Assembly (NCBI GenBank): GCA_963836405.1 | Contig: CAWIJL010000002.1 | Span: 62,001-126,000 of the forward strand | Source of the DNA: CAWIJJ01 sp963836405 | GTDB lineage: Bacteria > Acidobacteriota > Terriglobia > Bryobacterales > Bryobacteraceae | DNA length: 64,000 nucleotides | Direction of reading: 5' to 3' | In this document: positions 45,195 through 54,960 of the stretch, one piece after another | Layout: each line of letters begins with the position of its first letter | Position numbering within the stretch: the stretch's first letter is position 1 | Program-made: the position numbers and the translations under genes | Notes under the pieces: generated by a model | Seen by the model: only the letters and a program-made list of their open reading frames with translations | Databases searched by the model: none | Told to the model about the DNA's origin: nothing

Positions 45195-45263
45195 GGATTC
45201 GGCCTGGGTCAGTTTTGGCGAGCAGAGCCGGGCCACTTTTCCCGAGCGCCGAAGGGGGTGGCC

Positions 45264-45971
45264 GTGGTGAAGTGCCGGCCCGCTTTCGGTTCCACCACCC
45301 CAAATACATTCGCAGTCCCGCATCGTCCGTACTCGTTGTCCCGTTTGGCCACCGCACCCGGCTTGGCGGGAATCGGCGCTCGCACGTCGGCGTGCAGAGA
45401 GATCGGCTTCTCGTCCAGGCAAACCACCGGTTCGGCCGGATTATAGGGCTTCTCGTACACCGCCAACACGTCTTCCATCTTTGCGATGTAGTCGGCGTTC
45501 AGTTCGGCCACGCACCACATTTTTTTCCCGCCACGGCTTCAAGTCGTGGCTTTCGAGCAGGACGCGAATAGTCTCCCGACCAACGCGGGGGACCAACTTA
45601 CGCTTGACGGCCTCTTGAACGATGAGACGTACCGTCCAACGAGCCCGGCCTTGCGGCGGATCACTGCACACCATTGCGATAATCCGCTGCTTCTGGGAGG
45701 GATCAAGAACTTGCTTGGCCCCAGGCCGCTGCTTCTCGTACAGCGCCAAGTCCAGGCCACCGTCGTTGTAGCGATGGGCAATCTCGCGGATCGCCTTCGC
45801 GGTTAAGGGAACCGTCTCCGCAACGTGGGGTGCCGTGACCTGACCGGCCAGCAGCCGCAGAGCCAGCGCCCGGAGAACCACGCGCACTTGCTGCACTCCA
45901 CCTCGTAATAACTGTCCGAGTTCGTCGAGATCCTTGGCCTTGACATGGATTGGGACAGGGCGACGCGCCAT
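45264..45971 (-). pseudogene. IS630 transposase, N-terminal fragment
   Basis: Reads LRALALRLLAGQVTAPHVAE and TAKAIREIAHRYNDGGLDLA (the paired HTH), then GRETIRVLLESHDLKPWREK, where the frame shifts at a run of seven T on the plus strand (45530-45536). It continues MWCVAELNADYIAKMEDVL, the first catalytic Asp in PVVCLDEKPISLHADVRAP and NVFGVVEPKAGRHFTTATP. After removing the transposon, one target repeat and one base of the run, the whole gene is exactly 375 codons, a normal IS630 size. Confidence 0.88.
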
Positions 45972-46106
45972 GCCTCAAGTATGCACCAGAACATTTCCAG
46001 ATGGAAGTGTTTTATAGAACTTCTTCAGACGGTCTAAGACCTAGCGCAGGAGCGAAGGGTTCTTAGTTGCCTTGCGCTGGCCGAATTGTCGTGCGCCAGT
46101 CAAGCC

Positions 46107-48357
46107 TTACGTGATCTCCTGTCGTCTTGAAAAACGCCGCGATTGGCCGAAGTACCAGTCCAAATAGTCGAGCACGTTCCTCATCTCGCGAGCGCTCTCC
46201 GTCGTATCGCCATCGCTGAATTTCAGGTGGACGGTGATCAGAGTGAAATCAAAGTCGCCCGCTTGGATCTGTGCCACCACCGGTGGATTTGTGGTGCGGC
46301 TCAGGTCGGGAACGATCCGGCCGGCCGCATCTACCTGGTTGTTCCCGAAGAGGATGAATGAATCTCGAATCGTTGTCCCCGCGCGGTGCCAGATCCCGTT
46401 GTCCATCGAGTCTGAGGTATCGGCGAAAGCTGCGCTCCAAAAGGAAGATGCGCCGGGTAACAACTCAGTGAGCAGGTTCCCCGACGCAGCATTTGGGATC
46501 TCCTGCGCCGTGAGAATCTGGTAAGTCCCGCTAAGAATGCGAGACAGAGCAGATTGAATCATGCCAGCCCGCGTCGAGGAGGAGGCAGTCGAGGTTCCAT
46601 CTTGAATATTCCAGGAGAGCAACGCCAGCCAACCGGGTGGAACGGCTTGGTAATCTGTGGGAATTTCGGGTACCAGAGGCGCAGGCTCATTTCTGAGTTC
46701 GTTTAGCTTCTCCTCGATGAAAGCTCCCGTACCAGGCTCGGTGACCGGACCGTCTACCCGCAAGAACACTCCCTGCTGGCTCGAAGCATCCCCAATCCTG
46801 ACAGCAACAGAGGCCGGACCCCCGGCTATGCCATCTGGTACCTTGACGTTGATTTGGAGCACGCCCTTATCAGACTCGGAGCCGCGCCGGCGTAAAGCAC
46901 CTCTGCTTCCTGCCCGGCAATTTGCACCGCTACCGGCAGGTTGAGCTTGGCTGCCTCAATCGCGACTCGCGCATCCTCGCTTACTGGACTAGTCTGGCCG
47001 CCACCAGTTCCGTGAATGAGCACAATTGACCCGGGCTGAGCGGGAAGCGAAGGGCTGTTACCGCGGTAATCCTGGTTGAGAACCGCACCCTGCCCGCTGC
47101 CTGTGGACCCCAGTGTGAAGATCCCCGGTGCACTGGTGCCGACCGGGACGGTGACGCGCTCTGAAATGCGCCCGTCGTACTCTACCTGTACCTCCGTTGA
47201 GACGTCTCCCTCGACCGAGTACGATAATACGAGAGCCGAAAAGCCCCGGATGCCTTCCCGCCCAGATTTGTGACCGTCGATGTCACCCCCTTCAAGCTCG
47301 TCCCGATCGTTCCACTCCTCGGTGCTGCCAGTGCCGTGAGAACGAGGTCTGGTTTGACTGCGGGCGGCGCAGTAAGCGCAACGGGACCACTGTCCGCAAC
47401 GCGCCAATTATTTGTCTCATCTGATTCGCCGACTTCGTCCCGCTCGTCCGCCACCGCCACCAGGTACCAGTTGCCCGGCTCAAGTGTCGCTGGAATTCTA
47501 AAATCGGCACTGCAAACAAGACTGCCGCCGGCGATCAGCCCGCTGCCTTCGCTACATGAGGCGCCCGTGTTGATGGCGGCGGACGTCAGACCCGCACTCG
47601 ACGATAGGTAAAATGTCACGTGGAACGGCCCTGCTGCCGTGCCGCCCTGGTTCTTTACCGTCGCAGACACGCCGCTCAGGACGCCGCCCGTCAATCCGGT
47701 CCTTGGTGCCACCAGAGAAGTCACCACAAGGTCCGGACTCACCGGGAGCGGCGAACATGGATTTGCTTGCGAATGGCTGTACGCGGCGCCGGCGAAGTCA
47801 GGGTGAAGTCCGACCGGTTATCGTTTGTGTCGGTACAGCCACCCGATTTCCTCAGGGCAGCCGTGCTGTTGTCCAGCGCGAGAACGGCAGCGGTCTCAGA
47901 GGCATTCGCCGTGCCGTAGCCCAAGAAGTCGACGACCTGCGATGGAGCCGTGGCCACTCAGCACCGTGGAATTGCTGACAAGGGCTATCTTGCCGCTCGT
48001 AGCGCTGAGATTGATGCTACCTGAGCTATCAGGCGCCGGTAAGGAAGCGGATCCACCGTTTCCTTGCGCTTCCCGAACCAGGAAGTATTGACCGGGTTGA
48101 ATTACTCCAGAGAGAATCGTCCGGTCCCAACTGCTGCCCGTTGCCGAGGCACATTGAACAGACCAAGCTCCTATGTTGACCGCTTTGTCGCCACGGTTGA
48201 ACAGTTCGACAAAATCGTTCCGAAGGACCGCTCCGGCATTCCCACCACCTCCATACACCTGGCTAATCACGATGCCCGGCGCTCCGGCTTGGCCATATAA
48301 ATGCGGTACTGCAAGGACCAACGCCGCCACGATCGGGATTCCGTATTTACATATCAA
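46107..48357 (-). pseudogene. Secreted lamin-tail / CARDB / TIGR03437 / endonuclease-fold protein, broken by frameshifts and 3' truncation
   Basis: One gene read through several frames. After a signal (IPIVAALVLAVPHLYGQ) comes a lamin-tail domain (GIVISQVYGGGGNAGAVLRN, DFVELFNRG, SQVVDFLGYGTANASETAA). CARDB repeats follow (SPDLVVTSLVAPRTGLTGGV, YLVAVADERDEVGESDETNN, KPDLVLTALAAPRSGTIGTS). Next is the Solibacter-type TIGR03437 module (SAPGIFTLGSTGSGQGAVLN, IVLIHGTGGGQTSPV, LQINVKVPDGIAGGP), then an exonuclease-endonuclease-phosphatase start (WLALLSWNIQDGT, LTAQEIPN). Frame changes near 47945 (one extra base), 47785 (one missing), about 47235 and 46868 (G-run). The catalytic GDFN/SDH end is missing, and the frame stops 66 bp from the IS630 end. 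Confidence 0.75.
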
Positions 48358-48781
48358 GATAACTACCCCGCTTTATCTGATTAACAAATCCGCAACATAT
48401 GTACCAGACGCGCTTAGTATTGTCTAGGGCCTGTCCGGCACCTGTCCGTGTACTGTCGACGTTAGGCGGCACGAACGCTCCTGCGAGGATTTGATGAGGG
48501 CGCCTTGTTCGCAAGCGCAATCGTCGGGATAAACCGGCGTGCAGTCGGGGATGAAAGAGCCCCACGAGAAAAGGAGTAGCGAACCCGGTGACGGCCATCT
48601 CTACCGCGACGGGAACAGCGGGGAAGTAGCGGCCTATGCGCAGTCGGTATCACCGACAAGAGACGTCGCCACGGGCACGTCGCCACGGGCACGTAGCGCT
48701 CCGCCTCCGAACGTGATACCGTTGGCTCCCAAGTGCGCTGGGAAAGGGTGCCCGGCGCCTCTGAGGTCCAGGGAGGGGAGC
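48358..48781. promoter_or_regulatory. Upstream region of the TonB-dependent receptor gene
   Basis: A 424 bp divergent gap. It contains a perfect 14-bp tandem duplication, GTCGCCACGGGCAC at 48665-48678 and 48679-48692. GGGAGGGGAG directly precedes the receptor ATG. No convincing riboswitch or promoter hexamers were identified. Confidence 0.4.
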
Positions 48782-51700
48782 ATGCAAAAAGTAATCGCTA
48801 TTTTCGGGCTCGCGCTCGCAACATTCGGCGGCGCGTACGCCCAAACCGTGGGTGAAATTACCGGCGAAGTCCGGGATCAAAGCGGAGCCAACGCTCCAAA
48901 CGCCGCTGTTACGGCCACCAACGCCGAGACCAACGTCTCGCGATCCACCGTCACCAACAGCGTGGGCGTTTACAGTTTCCCGGGCCTCACTCCGGGCATT
49001 TACAACGTGAAGGCGTCCGCGCCCGGTTTCCAGACCGTGCTCAAGAGCAACATCCAGCTTCAGGTGCAGCAGACGGCGCGCGTGGATTTCGAACTCTCCG
49101 TGGGCCAGTCCACGCAGACCATCGAAGTGGCCGCCACCGGCGCTCTGCTGAACACCGAGGACGCCACCGTCGGTACCGTCATCGAGCAGCGCCGTATCGT
49201 GGACCTGCCGCTCAATGGCCGCAACTTCTTTAGCCTGGTTGCGCTGAGCCCTAACGTGACCTACGGATTCACGCCCGCGCAGCAGGCTTCGGGCCGGCTC
49301 GGCGGCACCCGGTCCACCTTGACCATGTCGCTCTCCGGCGCGCGCGCCACGTGGGCCAACTACACGCTCGACGGCATCACCAACACCGACGTCGACTTCA
49401 ACACGTACATCGTGCTGCCGTCCGTCGACGCGTTGCAGGAATTCAAGGTGCAATCGGGAATTTATCCCGCCGAGTTCGGACGTGAGGCCGGCCAGATCAA
49501 CGTGAGCACCAAGCCCGGCACCAACAGTTATCACGGGTCGGCTTTCGAGTTCCTGCGCAACAATGCGCTCGACGCCCGCAGCTACGATTTCCTCTCCGCC
49601 AACCGCAGCGCAGCGAATCCCTCTCCAGCCAGCACCCCGTACCGCCAGAACCAGTTTGGCTTCACCTTGGGCGGACCCGTCTGGATCCCGAAAATCGTGA
49701 ACGGCCGCAATCGCCTGTTCTTCATGTCCAACTATGAAGGCTTCAAGTCGCGGACCACTACCACGTCCATTGCCACCACCATGACCCAGGCCATGCGGGA
49801 CGGGGATTTCTCCCAGATTCCCACCGTGCTGCAGGATCCCCTCTCGCGCACCGGGACTCCTCCGAACGTCTTCACCAGTCCTTATCCCTCGAACAGAGTG
49901 CCGTCGGACCGTTTCGATAAGGCTTCCCTGCTCCTTCTGAATAAGTTCTCTCCCCTTCCCAACCTGCCCGGCGGTTCCGGACTTCCCCTTCGCAACTATC
50001 AGTATCTGAATAAGACGCCCGTCGATAAGAACCAGTTCAACCAGCGCATCGACTTCAATGAGCGCGCAGCCTCGCAATGGTTCGGCCGTTATAGCTGGAC
50101 CGACGAGCTGACCGTGAATCCCGGACTCACTTTGGACGGCAGCACCACCTTCACCCGCGCCAGCCAGTTTGTCGTTTCCAACGTGCGTGTCTTCTCTCCC
50201 ACAAGGGTGAATGAAGCCCGCTTCGGCTATAACTCGCTATTCAACAGCATCGCCCAGCAACTGGCCGGTGTGGAGGATGTGGACGCGGAAATCGGCGTTC
50301 CCTTCAAAGTCACCGACAAAAACTCCTGGGGCGTTCCGAACATCCAGCTCAGCAACAACCTGAGCAGTTTCGGCAACAACACCAGCAGCCCGTTCACCAT
50401 CGACGACAAGGTTTACCAGGTCGTCGATAACTTCTCCTGGGTCATCGGGAAGCATTCGCTGCGCATGGGCGGCGAGTACCGGTACAATAAATTTCCCCAG
50501 GTGGGGAACGAGTTTCCGCGCGGCCAGTTCTTCTTCAACGGCTCCTTCACGGGAAATCCGAATACCCAAAGCTCGGGATACTCGGGCGCCGATTTCCTGC
50601 AAGGCTACATGAGTAACTCCATCATCGCGGTGGCCCTGGTCTCCTCCGATTTCCGCAACTCGGAATGGGCCGCCTATCTCGATGACACCTGGAAGGTGGC
50701 GCCGCACCTCACCGTCACCGCGGGTCTGCGCTGGGAAGTGGCGCAACCCATGCTGGATGCCTCCGGCCGCGGCGTCAACGTTCAGTTGAACGAGACCCTG
50801 CCCTCGGTGGCGAACGTCGCCGACATGAGCAAGCATCCGGTTTACGTGCGCACCGGCAGCGGCGATTTCTACGAAGGCATCGACTTCCGCTACCAGCCGT
50901 TCTGGCAGGGCCAGAAGCAGACCGTCGCCGGTTCCCCCGCGCTGCAAGTTGCGCGCGATGGCCGCCTGGGCTCCCGCCTCATCGCCACCGACTACAACAA
51001 CTTCGCGCCGCGCCTCGGCATCGCCTGGAGCCCTTCCAGCCAGTGGTCGTTCCGCACCGGCTTCGGCATCTTCTACTCGCAAGAGAGCAAGAACTCCATC
51101 TTCGACCTGAATCGCGGCCTCGGCGGCCGCACCGGCCGCGTGCCCGATAACACTTACTCAAAGCCGTCCTTCGGTTATACCGACTTCATCAACGCTTCCG
51201 TTCTTCCCGTAACTTTGCCCGTCGGTCTGACTTGGGGCGCCGATTACTACCTGCCCACCACTTACAGCATGACCTATCTGCTGAACGTGCAGCGGATGTT
51301 CGGCAATTCTACTACCCTCGAAGCAGGTTACACCGGGTCGGCGAGCCGCCACACCGGCAACCTGATCAACGCCGCCCAGCCGCTGCCGGGCAGCACGCCA
51401 ATCATCACGCGAATGCCGTATCCCGAGTACGGCGCGGCCGGAATCCAATATCTGAAAAACGACGGCGTGGGCAACTATCACGGCTTCGGCACAAAGCTGA
51501 GCCAGCGCTTCAGCAACAGCCTCACCACCCTGTTCAGCTACACCTGGTCCAAATCGCTCGACGACGGCAGCGCCATCCGCGGACCCGGCAACGACTTCGT
51601 GGCGCAGGACGCGCGCTGCCGCGCCTGCGAGTACGGCTACTCCACCTTCAACGTGCCGCACCGCTTCGTGGCCTCCGTGCTCTACACCCTCCCCTTCGGC

Positions 51701-52213
51701 AAGGGCCGGCGCTTCCTTAACGGCGGCGGCGTTCTGAATCAGGTGGTGGGCGGCTGGCAGGTGAGCACCATCACCACGCTGCAAAGCGGCGCCGCCACCG
51801 AACCTTCATCCTGGGATTCGGCCGGGGTCGTCTTCTCCCCCAACGGCAATCGCACCAACTGCTATGCCGATATTCCGCAGGTGTTCGACAATCCCAGGGC
51901 GTCCGGATTCTTCAACCCGGCGGCGTTCTACAACACCGTGGCGCCGGAATTCGGCAACTGCGGGCGCAATTCGCTGCGCGGCCCCAAACAGGTCAACATC
52001 GATTTCTCGACATTCAAGGATTTTCGAGTGACCGAGGGTCAGGCCCTCCAGTTCCGCATGGAAATGTTCAACGCGCCCAACCACGTGGAGCTGGGCACGC
52101 CCAACACCGGCTGGGGCAGTTCCAATAAGACGCCTTCCGCGAACTTCGGCACCATTACGTCCACCCGCGCCGCCATGCGCCAGATTCAATTCGCGCTCAA
52201 GTACAACTTTTGA
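48782..52213 (+). CDS. TonB-dependent receptor, Oar type with carboxypeptidase-regulatory domain
   Basis: A 1143-residue outer-membrane protein. Signal peptide VIAIFGLALATFGGAYAQ, then a CarboxypepD_reg domain (EITGEVRDQSGANAPNAAVT, YSFPGLTPGIYNVKASAPGF). The plug region has IEQRRIVDLPLNGRNFFSLV and SLSGARATWANYTLDGITNT with TonB-receptor-like VQSGIYPAEFGREAGQINVS. The rest is barrel: repeated aromatic-rich strands such as SAFEFLRNNALDARSYDF, WAAYLDDTWKVAPHLTVTAG and LTTLFSYTWSKSLDDGSA. It ends with an aromatic residue (QFALKYNF), as needed for BAM insertion. Dozens of such receptors are typical of Acidobacteria and take up oligosaccharides or peptides. It is a single gene; the substrate is unknown. 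Confidence 0.93.
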   Translation: MQKVIAIFGLALATFGGAYAQTVGEITGEVRDQSGANAPNAAVTATNAETNVSRSTVTNSVGVYSFPGLTPGIYNVKASAPGFQTVLKSNIQLQVQQTARVDFELSVGQSTQTIEVAATGALLNTEDATVGTVIEQRRIVDLPLNGRNFFSLVALSPNVTYGFTPAQQASGRLGGTRSTLTMSLSGARATWANYTLDGITNTDVDFNTYIVLPSVDALQEFKVQSGIYPAEFGREAGQINVSTKPGTNSYHGSAFEFLRNNALDARSYDFLSANRSAANPSPASTPYRQNQFGFTLGGPVWIPKIVNGRNRLFFMSNYEGFKSRTTTTSIATTMTQAMRDGDFSQIPTVLQDPLSRTGTPPNVFTSPYPSNRVPSDRFDKASLLLLNKFSPLPNLPGGSGLPLRNYQYLNKTPVDKNQFNQRIDFNERAASQWFGRYSWTDELTVNPGLTLDGSTTFTRASQFVVSNVRVFSPTRVNEARFGYNSLFNSIAQQLAGVEDVDAEIGVPFKVTDKNSWGVPNIQLSNNLSSFGNNTSSPFTIDDKVYQVVDNFSWVIGKHSLRMGGEYRYNKFPQVGNEFPRGQFFFNGSFTGNPNTQSSGYSGADFLQGYMSNSIIAVALVSSDFRNSEWAAYLDDTWKVAPHLTVTAGLRWEVAQPMLDASGRGVNVQLNETLPSVANVADMSKHPVYVRTGSGDFYEGIDFRYQPFWQGQKQTVAGSPALQVARDGRLGSRLIATDYNNFAPRLGIAWSPSSQWSFRTGFGIFYSQESKNSIFDLNRGLGGRTGRVPDNTYSKPSFGYTDFINASVLPVTLPVGLTWGADYYLPTTYSMTYLLNVQRMFGNSTTLEAGYTGSASRHTGNLINAAQPLPGSTPIITRMPYPEYGAAGIQYLKNDGVGNYHGFGTKLSQRFSNSLTTLFSYTWSKSLDDGSAIRGPGNDFVAQDARCRACEYGYSTFNVPHRFVASVLYTLPFGKGRRFLNGGGVLNQVVGGWQVSTITTLQSGAATEPSSWDSAGVVFSPNGNRTNCYADIPQVFDNPRASGFFNPAAFYNTVAPEFGNCGRNSLRGPKQVNIDFSTFKDFRVTEGQALQFRMEMFNAPNHVELGTPNTGWGSSNKTPSANFGTITSTRAAMRQIQFALKYNF

Positions 52214-52276
52214 CGCGCGAACGCGGCAGCGCTCCACGTTTCCCTCACAACGCGGGAGCGCTGTCCGCGCGAGCGG

Positions 52277-54925
52277 CTACCCTTTGCGGCCCGTCTTCTC
52301 GCACGGCTTGCGCAGACAGGCAGCGAGCGCATTCCAGTCGATGCCGTGCTCCTTCAACACCTCGGCGAACCGCGGCTGCAGCGCTTTCCCGCCAATCAGG
52401 CACTCGAGCAGGCGGCACAGGTCTGAACTGCCCGTCTTGTCGCCCGAGCCGTACGGCCCCATCACCCCGGTCAGCGTCTGTTCGCGCGTGAAGCGTTCAT
52501 CCCGGAATGTCGTGCCCGCGGCGCGAACGCGGAAAGTGTAGAGGCCTCCGGCCGTTTCCGCCGTGGCCGCCGTGAACCGGCCGGGCTCCTCCTCCTTCAT
52601 GGGGAGCAGTTTGGTGGAGCCGTCCGGACGGGACATTTCCGCCCATACCCTGGCGCGTCCTTCGACCGGCACTTCGTATTCGAACAGCGTGGCGGAAAGC
52701 AGGAACTGCGAGCCCGGCGTATATCCCGTTTGCGCGATCCTGGCGCGGAACCGCAGGCTCGAGTAAGCGTGCACCACCACGCTGTACGGATTCCGCGACC
52801 GCACCGCCGCCGCATTTGTGGCCGTGGAGTCGGGAGTCTTGCCAAGCCGCAGCACGGCGTGCCAGCGCCCTCCGTGGGTGGATACGGGATCGGCGGGCAG
52901 CGCCGGAAGTCCCATCCGGTAGTAAGCTACCTGCGGGGTGCGGACAAACTGGATGTTCGGCTCGACGCCCGCCATCGCGGGGTCGATCAGCAACCCCGAC
53001 GGCGTTTCCACCCGGAAGTCGATGACCCGCGGTTCCGCCGCCAGCAGAATCACGTCGGCCCCGTAATCCGGCTCCGCAATCTGGAACGGAATGCGATGCG
53101 TCTCGCCCGGAGACAGCATGCCGCCCGGATCCACCACAATCTCGGCATTCGTGACGCCCGCCAGAATCTGGAGAAAGTACTTCTGCAGCCGGAACAACTG
53201 GCTCTGCGTCAATGCCCCGGTGACCAGCAGATACCCTTCGTGCGTCCCCGTAAGTATCTCGAGCTTACCGACGTCCACATTGGCCGGCGTCCCGAAACCG
53301 ATCCCGAACGTGTTGGCGGTGATCGTTCCCGACACCTGGTTGATAAAGGGCGCGGTGTTTTCAAGCCCGTCGGTAAGAACCAGCATCGCCTTCACCGAAT
53401 ACGTGCCCGGTGCGGCTCCAAGCGCCTGCGCGCCTTTTTGTAAGCCGTCGCCGACGGAGGTGTCGCCCGCCGGATCGAACTGCGATCCGTCGATCGTGGT
53501 CTTGGCCGTGCCGCCGTTGATCGCCACATCGTCCACACCCATCACGATCTGCGCGGTATCGTCGAAACGCACCAGGCCCAGCCCGTCGCCCGGAAGCATC
53601 ACGTCGATGAAAGTCTTCGCCGCGGTCCTCAACTTGCTCACTTTGGACGCTCCGTCCCCGGCATCCTCGCTCATGCTGCCGGAGCGGTCCAAAACCATCG
53701 TCACGGCGGACTTGGGCCGCGCCACCGTGTTGGCGTGGATCGGGATTACCCAGTCTTCGTTCGTCTCCACCGAATGCACGGTCACCGTTCCATTCGCCGT
53801 CGCCCCGGCCACCGTCGAGGTGTAGGAGATCCAGATCTTGCCCTCCATCACTTCCCCCGGATTGACTATCGTGACCCCGCCCAGCGGCAGGCCGAATCCA
53901 CCCGTCGGGCCGTTGGTCACCTGCAGCGTCACCGGCGAGCAGGACCCGATCTCGAAAATCGCCGCGCGGTAAGTCGTGACGCCGGTGCCCCCCACCCCTT
54001 CGGGTATATCCGCGAAGTCCACTTCCGGCGTCGCCAGCGTCACCGTGGCCAGCCCGACGTACGGCTGGAGCGTCTGGCGAATCACGCGCTGGCACACTGC
54101 GCAGAACTGGTTTCCGAGCGACCGCATCTGGCAGTCGTATTCGGGGCGGTACAGCCCGCAGTGCCAGTGCGACGCGCCTTCGAAGGTACCCACGGTCCCG
54201 GCCGGCACCGGACTCGGTCCATCCTCCTCCACGGAGCAGTCCGGCCTGCTCATCGTCGGAATGGCCGTTGCCGGCGCCACCAGGTCTTTCCACTTCAGCG
54301 TGTTCTTATCGGTGTTCTTGGTAACGTCCGGGTAACCCGGCTCCGGTCCGGAGTAAGTCTGCTGATTTCCGTCGTAAGGGTATTCGTCGCCGAGCCCGAA
54401 GGCGCTGTGGCCCATCTCGTGGATCGCGATTTCGACGCCGCCCTTGCCCGTGATGGGACTGAATCCCAGCGAGCAGGTAGCTACCGATCCGCCCGAGCCG
54501 CCATAAGTCATGCTGTTGACCAGCACCATCACTACATCGTGCTCGGGAACAAAGTCATTGACCGTATTCAGAACGAGAAAATTGCTGACCGTCAGCAGCC
54601 GCTGAATTCCCCCGCTGCAGAATGTAGCGTCGAAGTAAGTCGCGCGAGTAACTCCCGAGCCGGTGCACGACCCGCCCGATGGCTCATCCGCGCCGCTTTC
54701 GTTGGACGCCACATCCAGCCGGTAAACGTTAATGGCGCACCACATTTCAGCGAATGGTGTGGTGTTGTAGATCTTATCGATTACCTTGCTGACCTCGTTG
54801 TGGAACTTCGGCATCTCGCTCGCCTGGAACCCTTCCGCGACGATCACGAAATTGAAACGGTCCGCGGCCGGGCCGTGATCCACCACTTTCGTCATTCCGA
54901 TAACATATCCGTCACTTGCGCCCAT
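52277..54925 (-). CDS. M64-type metallopeptidase with VWA domain, no signal peptide
   Basis: An 882-residue protein. The M64 (IgA-peptidase-like) module covers residues 1-310, with VVDHGPAADRFNFVIVAEGF and the zinc site VEIAIHEMGHSAFGLGDEYP (His169, Glu170, His173, Asp180), plus paired Cys. A beta-sandwich linker follows, then a VWA domain with MIDAS VTMVLDRSGSMSED and LVLTDGLENTAPFI. Ig-like and C-terminal parts end in a Cys-containing helical tail. I use the ATG preceded by AGGGGG; a GTG at 54964 overlapping the previous stop is possible. No signal peptide is present in either version, although M64 enzymes are usually exported. It is the last gene of the cluster. Confidence 0.82.
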   Translation of the reverse strand: MGASDGYVIGMTKVVDHGPAADRFNFVIVAEGFQASEMPKFHNEVSKVIDKIYNTTPFAEMWCAINVYRLDVASNESGADEPSGGSCTGSGVTRATYFDATFCSGGIQRLLTVSNFLVLNTVNDFVPEHDVVMVLVNSMTYGGSGGSVATCSLGFSPITGKGGVEIAIHEMGHSAFGLGDEYPYDGNQQTYSGPEPGYPDVTKNTDKNTLKWKDLVAPATAIPTMSRPDCSVEEDGPSPVPAGTVGTFEGASHWHCGLYRPEYDCQMRSLGNQFCAVCQRVIRQTLQPYVGLATVTLATPEVDFADIPEGVGGTGVTTYRAAIFEIGSCSPVTLQVTNGPTGGFGLPLGGVTIVNPGEVMEGKIWISYTSTVAGATANGTVTVHSVETNEDWVIPIHANTVARPKSAVTMVLDRSGSMSEDAGDGASKVSKLRTAAKTFIDVMLPGDGLGLVRFDDTAQIVMGVDDVAINGGTAKTTIDGSQFDPAGDTSVGDGLQKGAQALGAAPGTYSVKAMLVLTDGLENTAPFINQVSGTITANTFGIGFGTPANVDVGKLEILTGTHEGYLLVTGALTQSQLFRLQKYFLQILAGVTNAEIVVDPGGMLSPGETHRIPFQIAEPDYGADVILLAAEPRVIDFRVETPSGLLIDPAMAGVEPNIQFVRTPQVAYYRMGLPALPADPVSTHGGRWHAVLRLGKTPDSTATNAAAVRSRNPYSVVVHAYSSLRFRARIAQTGYTPGSQFLLSATLFEYEVPVEGRARVWAEMSRPDGSTKLLPMKEEEPGRFTAATAETAGGLYTFRVRAAGTTFRDERFTREQTLTGVMGPYGSGDKTGSSDLCRLLECLIGGKALQPRFAEVLKEHGIDWNALAACLRKPCEKTGRKG

Positions 54926-54960
54926 GGCTTTGTCCCCCTTTCGCGGCCATCTCGGCCAGT

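Larger units (their letters stand above)
40497..45254 (-). mobile_element. IS21-like transposon (4758 bp) with ParB-like, zinc-motif and macro-domain genes
   Basis: Inserted in the IS630 transposase gene with an 8-9 bp target duplication (GGGGTGGCC at 40488-40496 and 45255-45263). Imperfect inverted ends begin CTTCGGTGCTTGG (left) and CTTCGGCGCTCGG (right, complement). A second shared motif, TGACCCAGGCCG, lies about 45 bp in from both ends. Genes on the minus strand, in order: double zinc-motif protein, ParB-like, istA, istB, third gene. A macro-domain gene sits on the plus strand at the right end. The intact reading across the junctions after excision fixes the boundaries. Confidence 0.88.
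39857..46041 (-). mobile_element. IS630-family element, split by an IS21-like transposon
   Basis: Terminal inverted repeats start GGTCTTAGACCG at the left and are mirrored at the right end, with TA on both outer flanks (39855-39856 and 46042-46043), as expected for IS630/Tc1-type insertion. Without the internal transposon the element is about 1.4 kb. The transposase gene is read right to left and is interrupted at 40496/45255. Both parts retain DDE residues. Confidence 0.88.

Noticed and set aside
48661..48692. 14-bp tandem duplication as an operator
   Set aside because: Only two direct copies with no dyad symmetry; more likely a replication slip.
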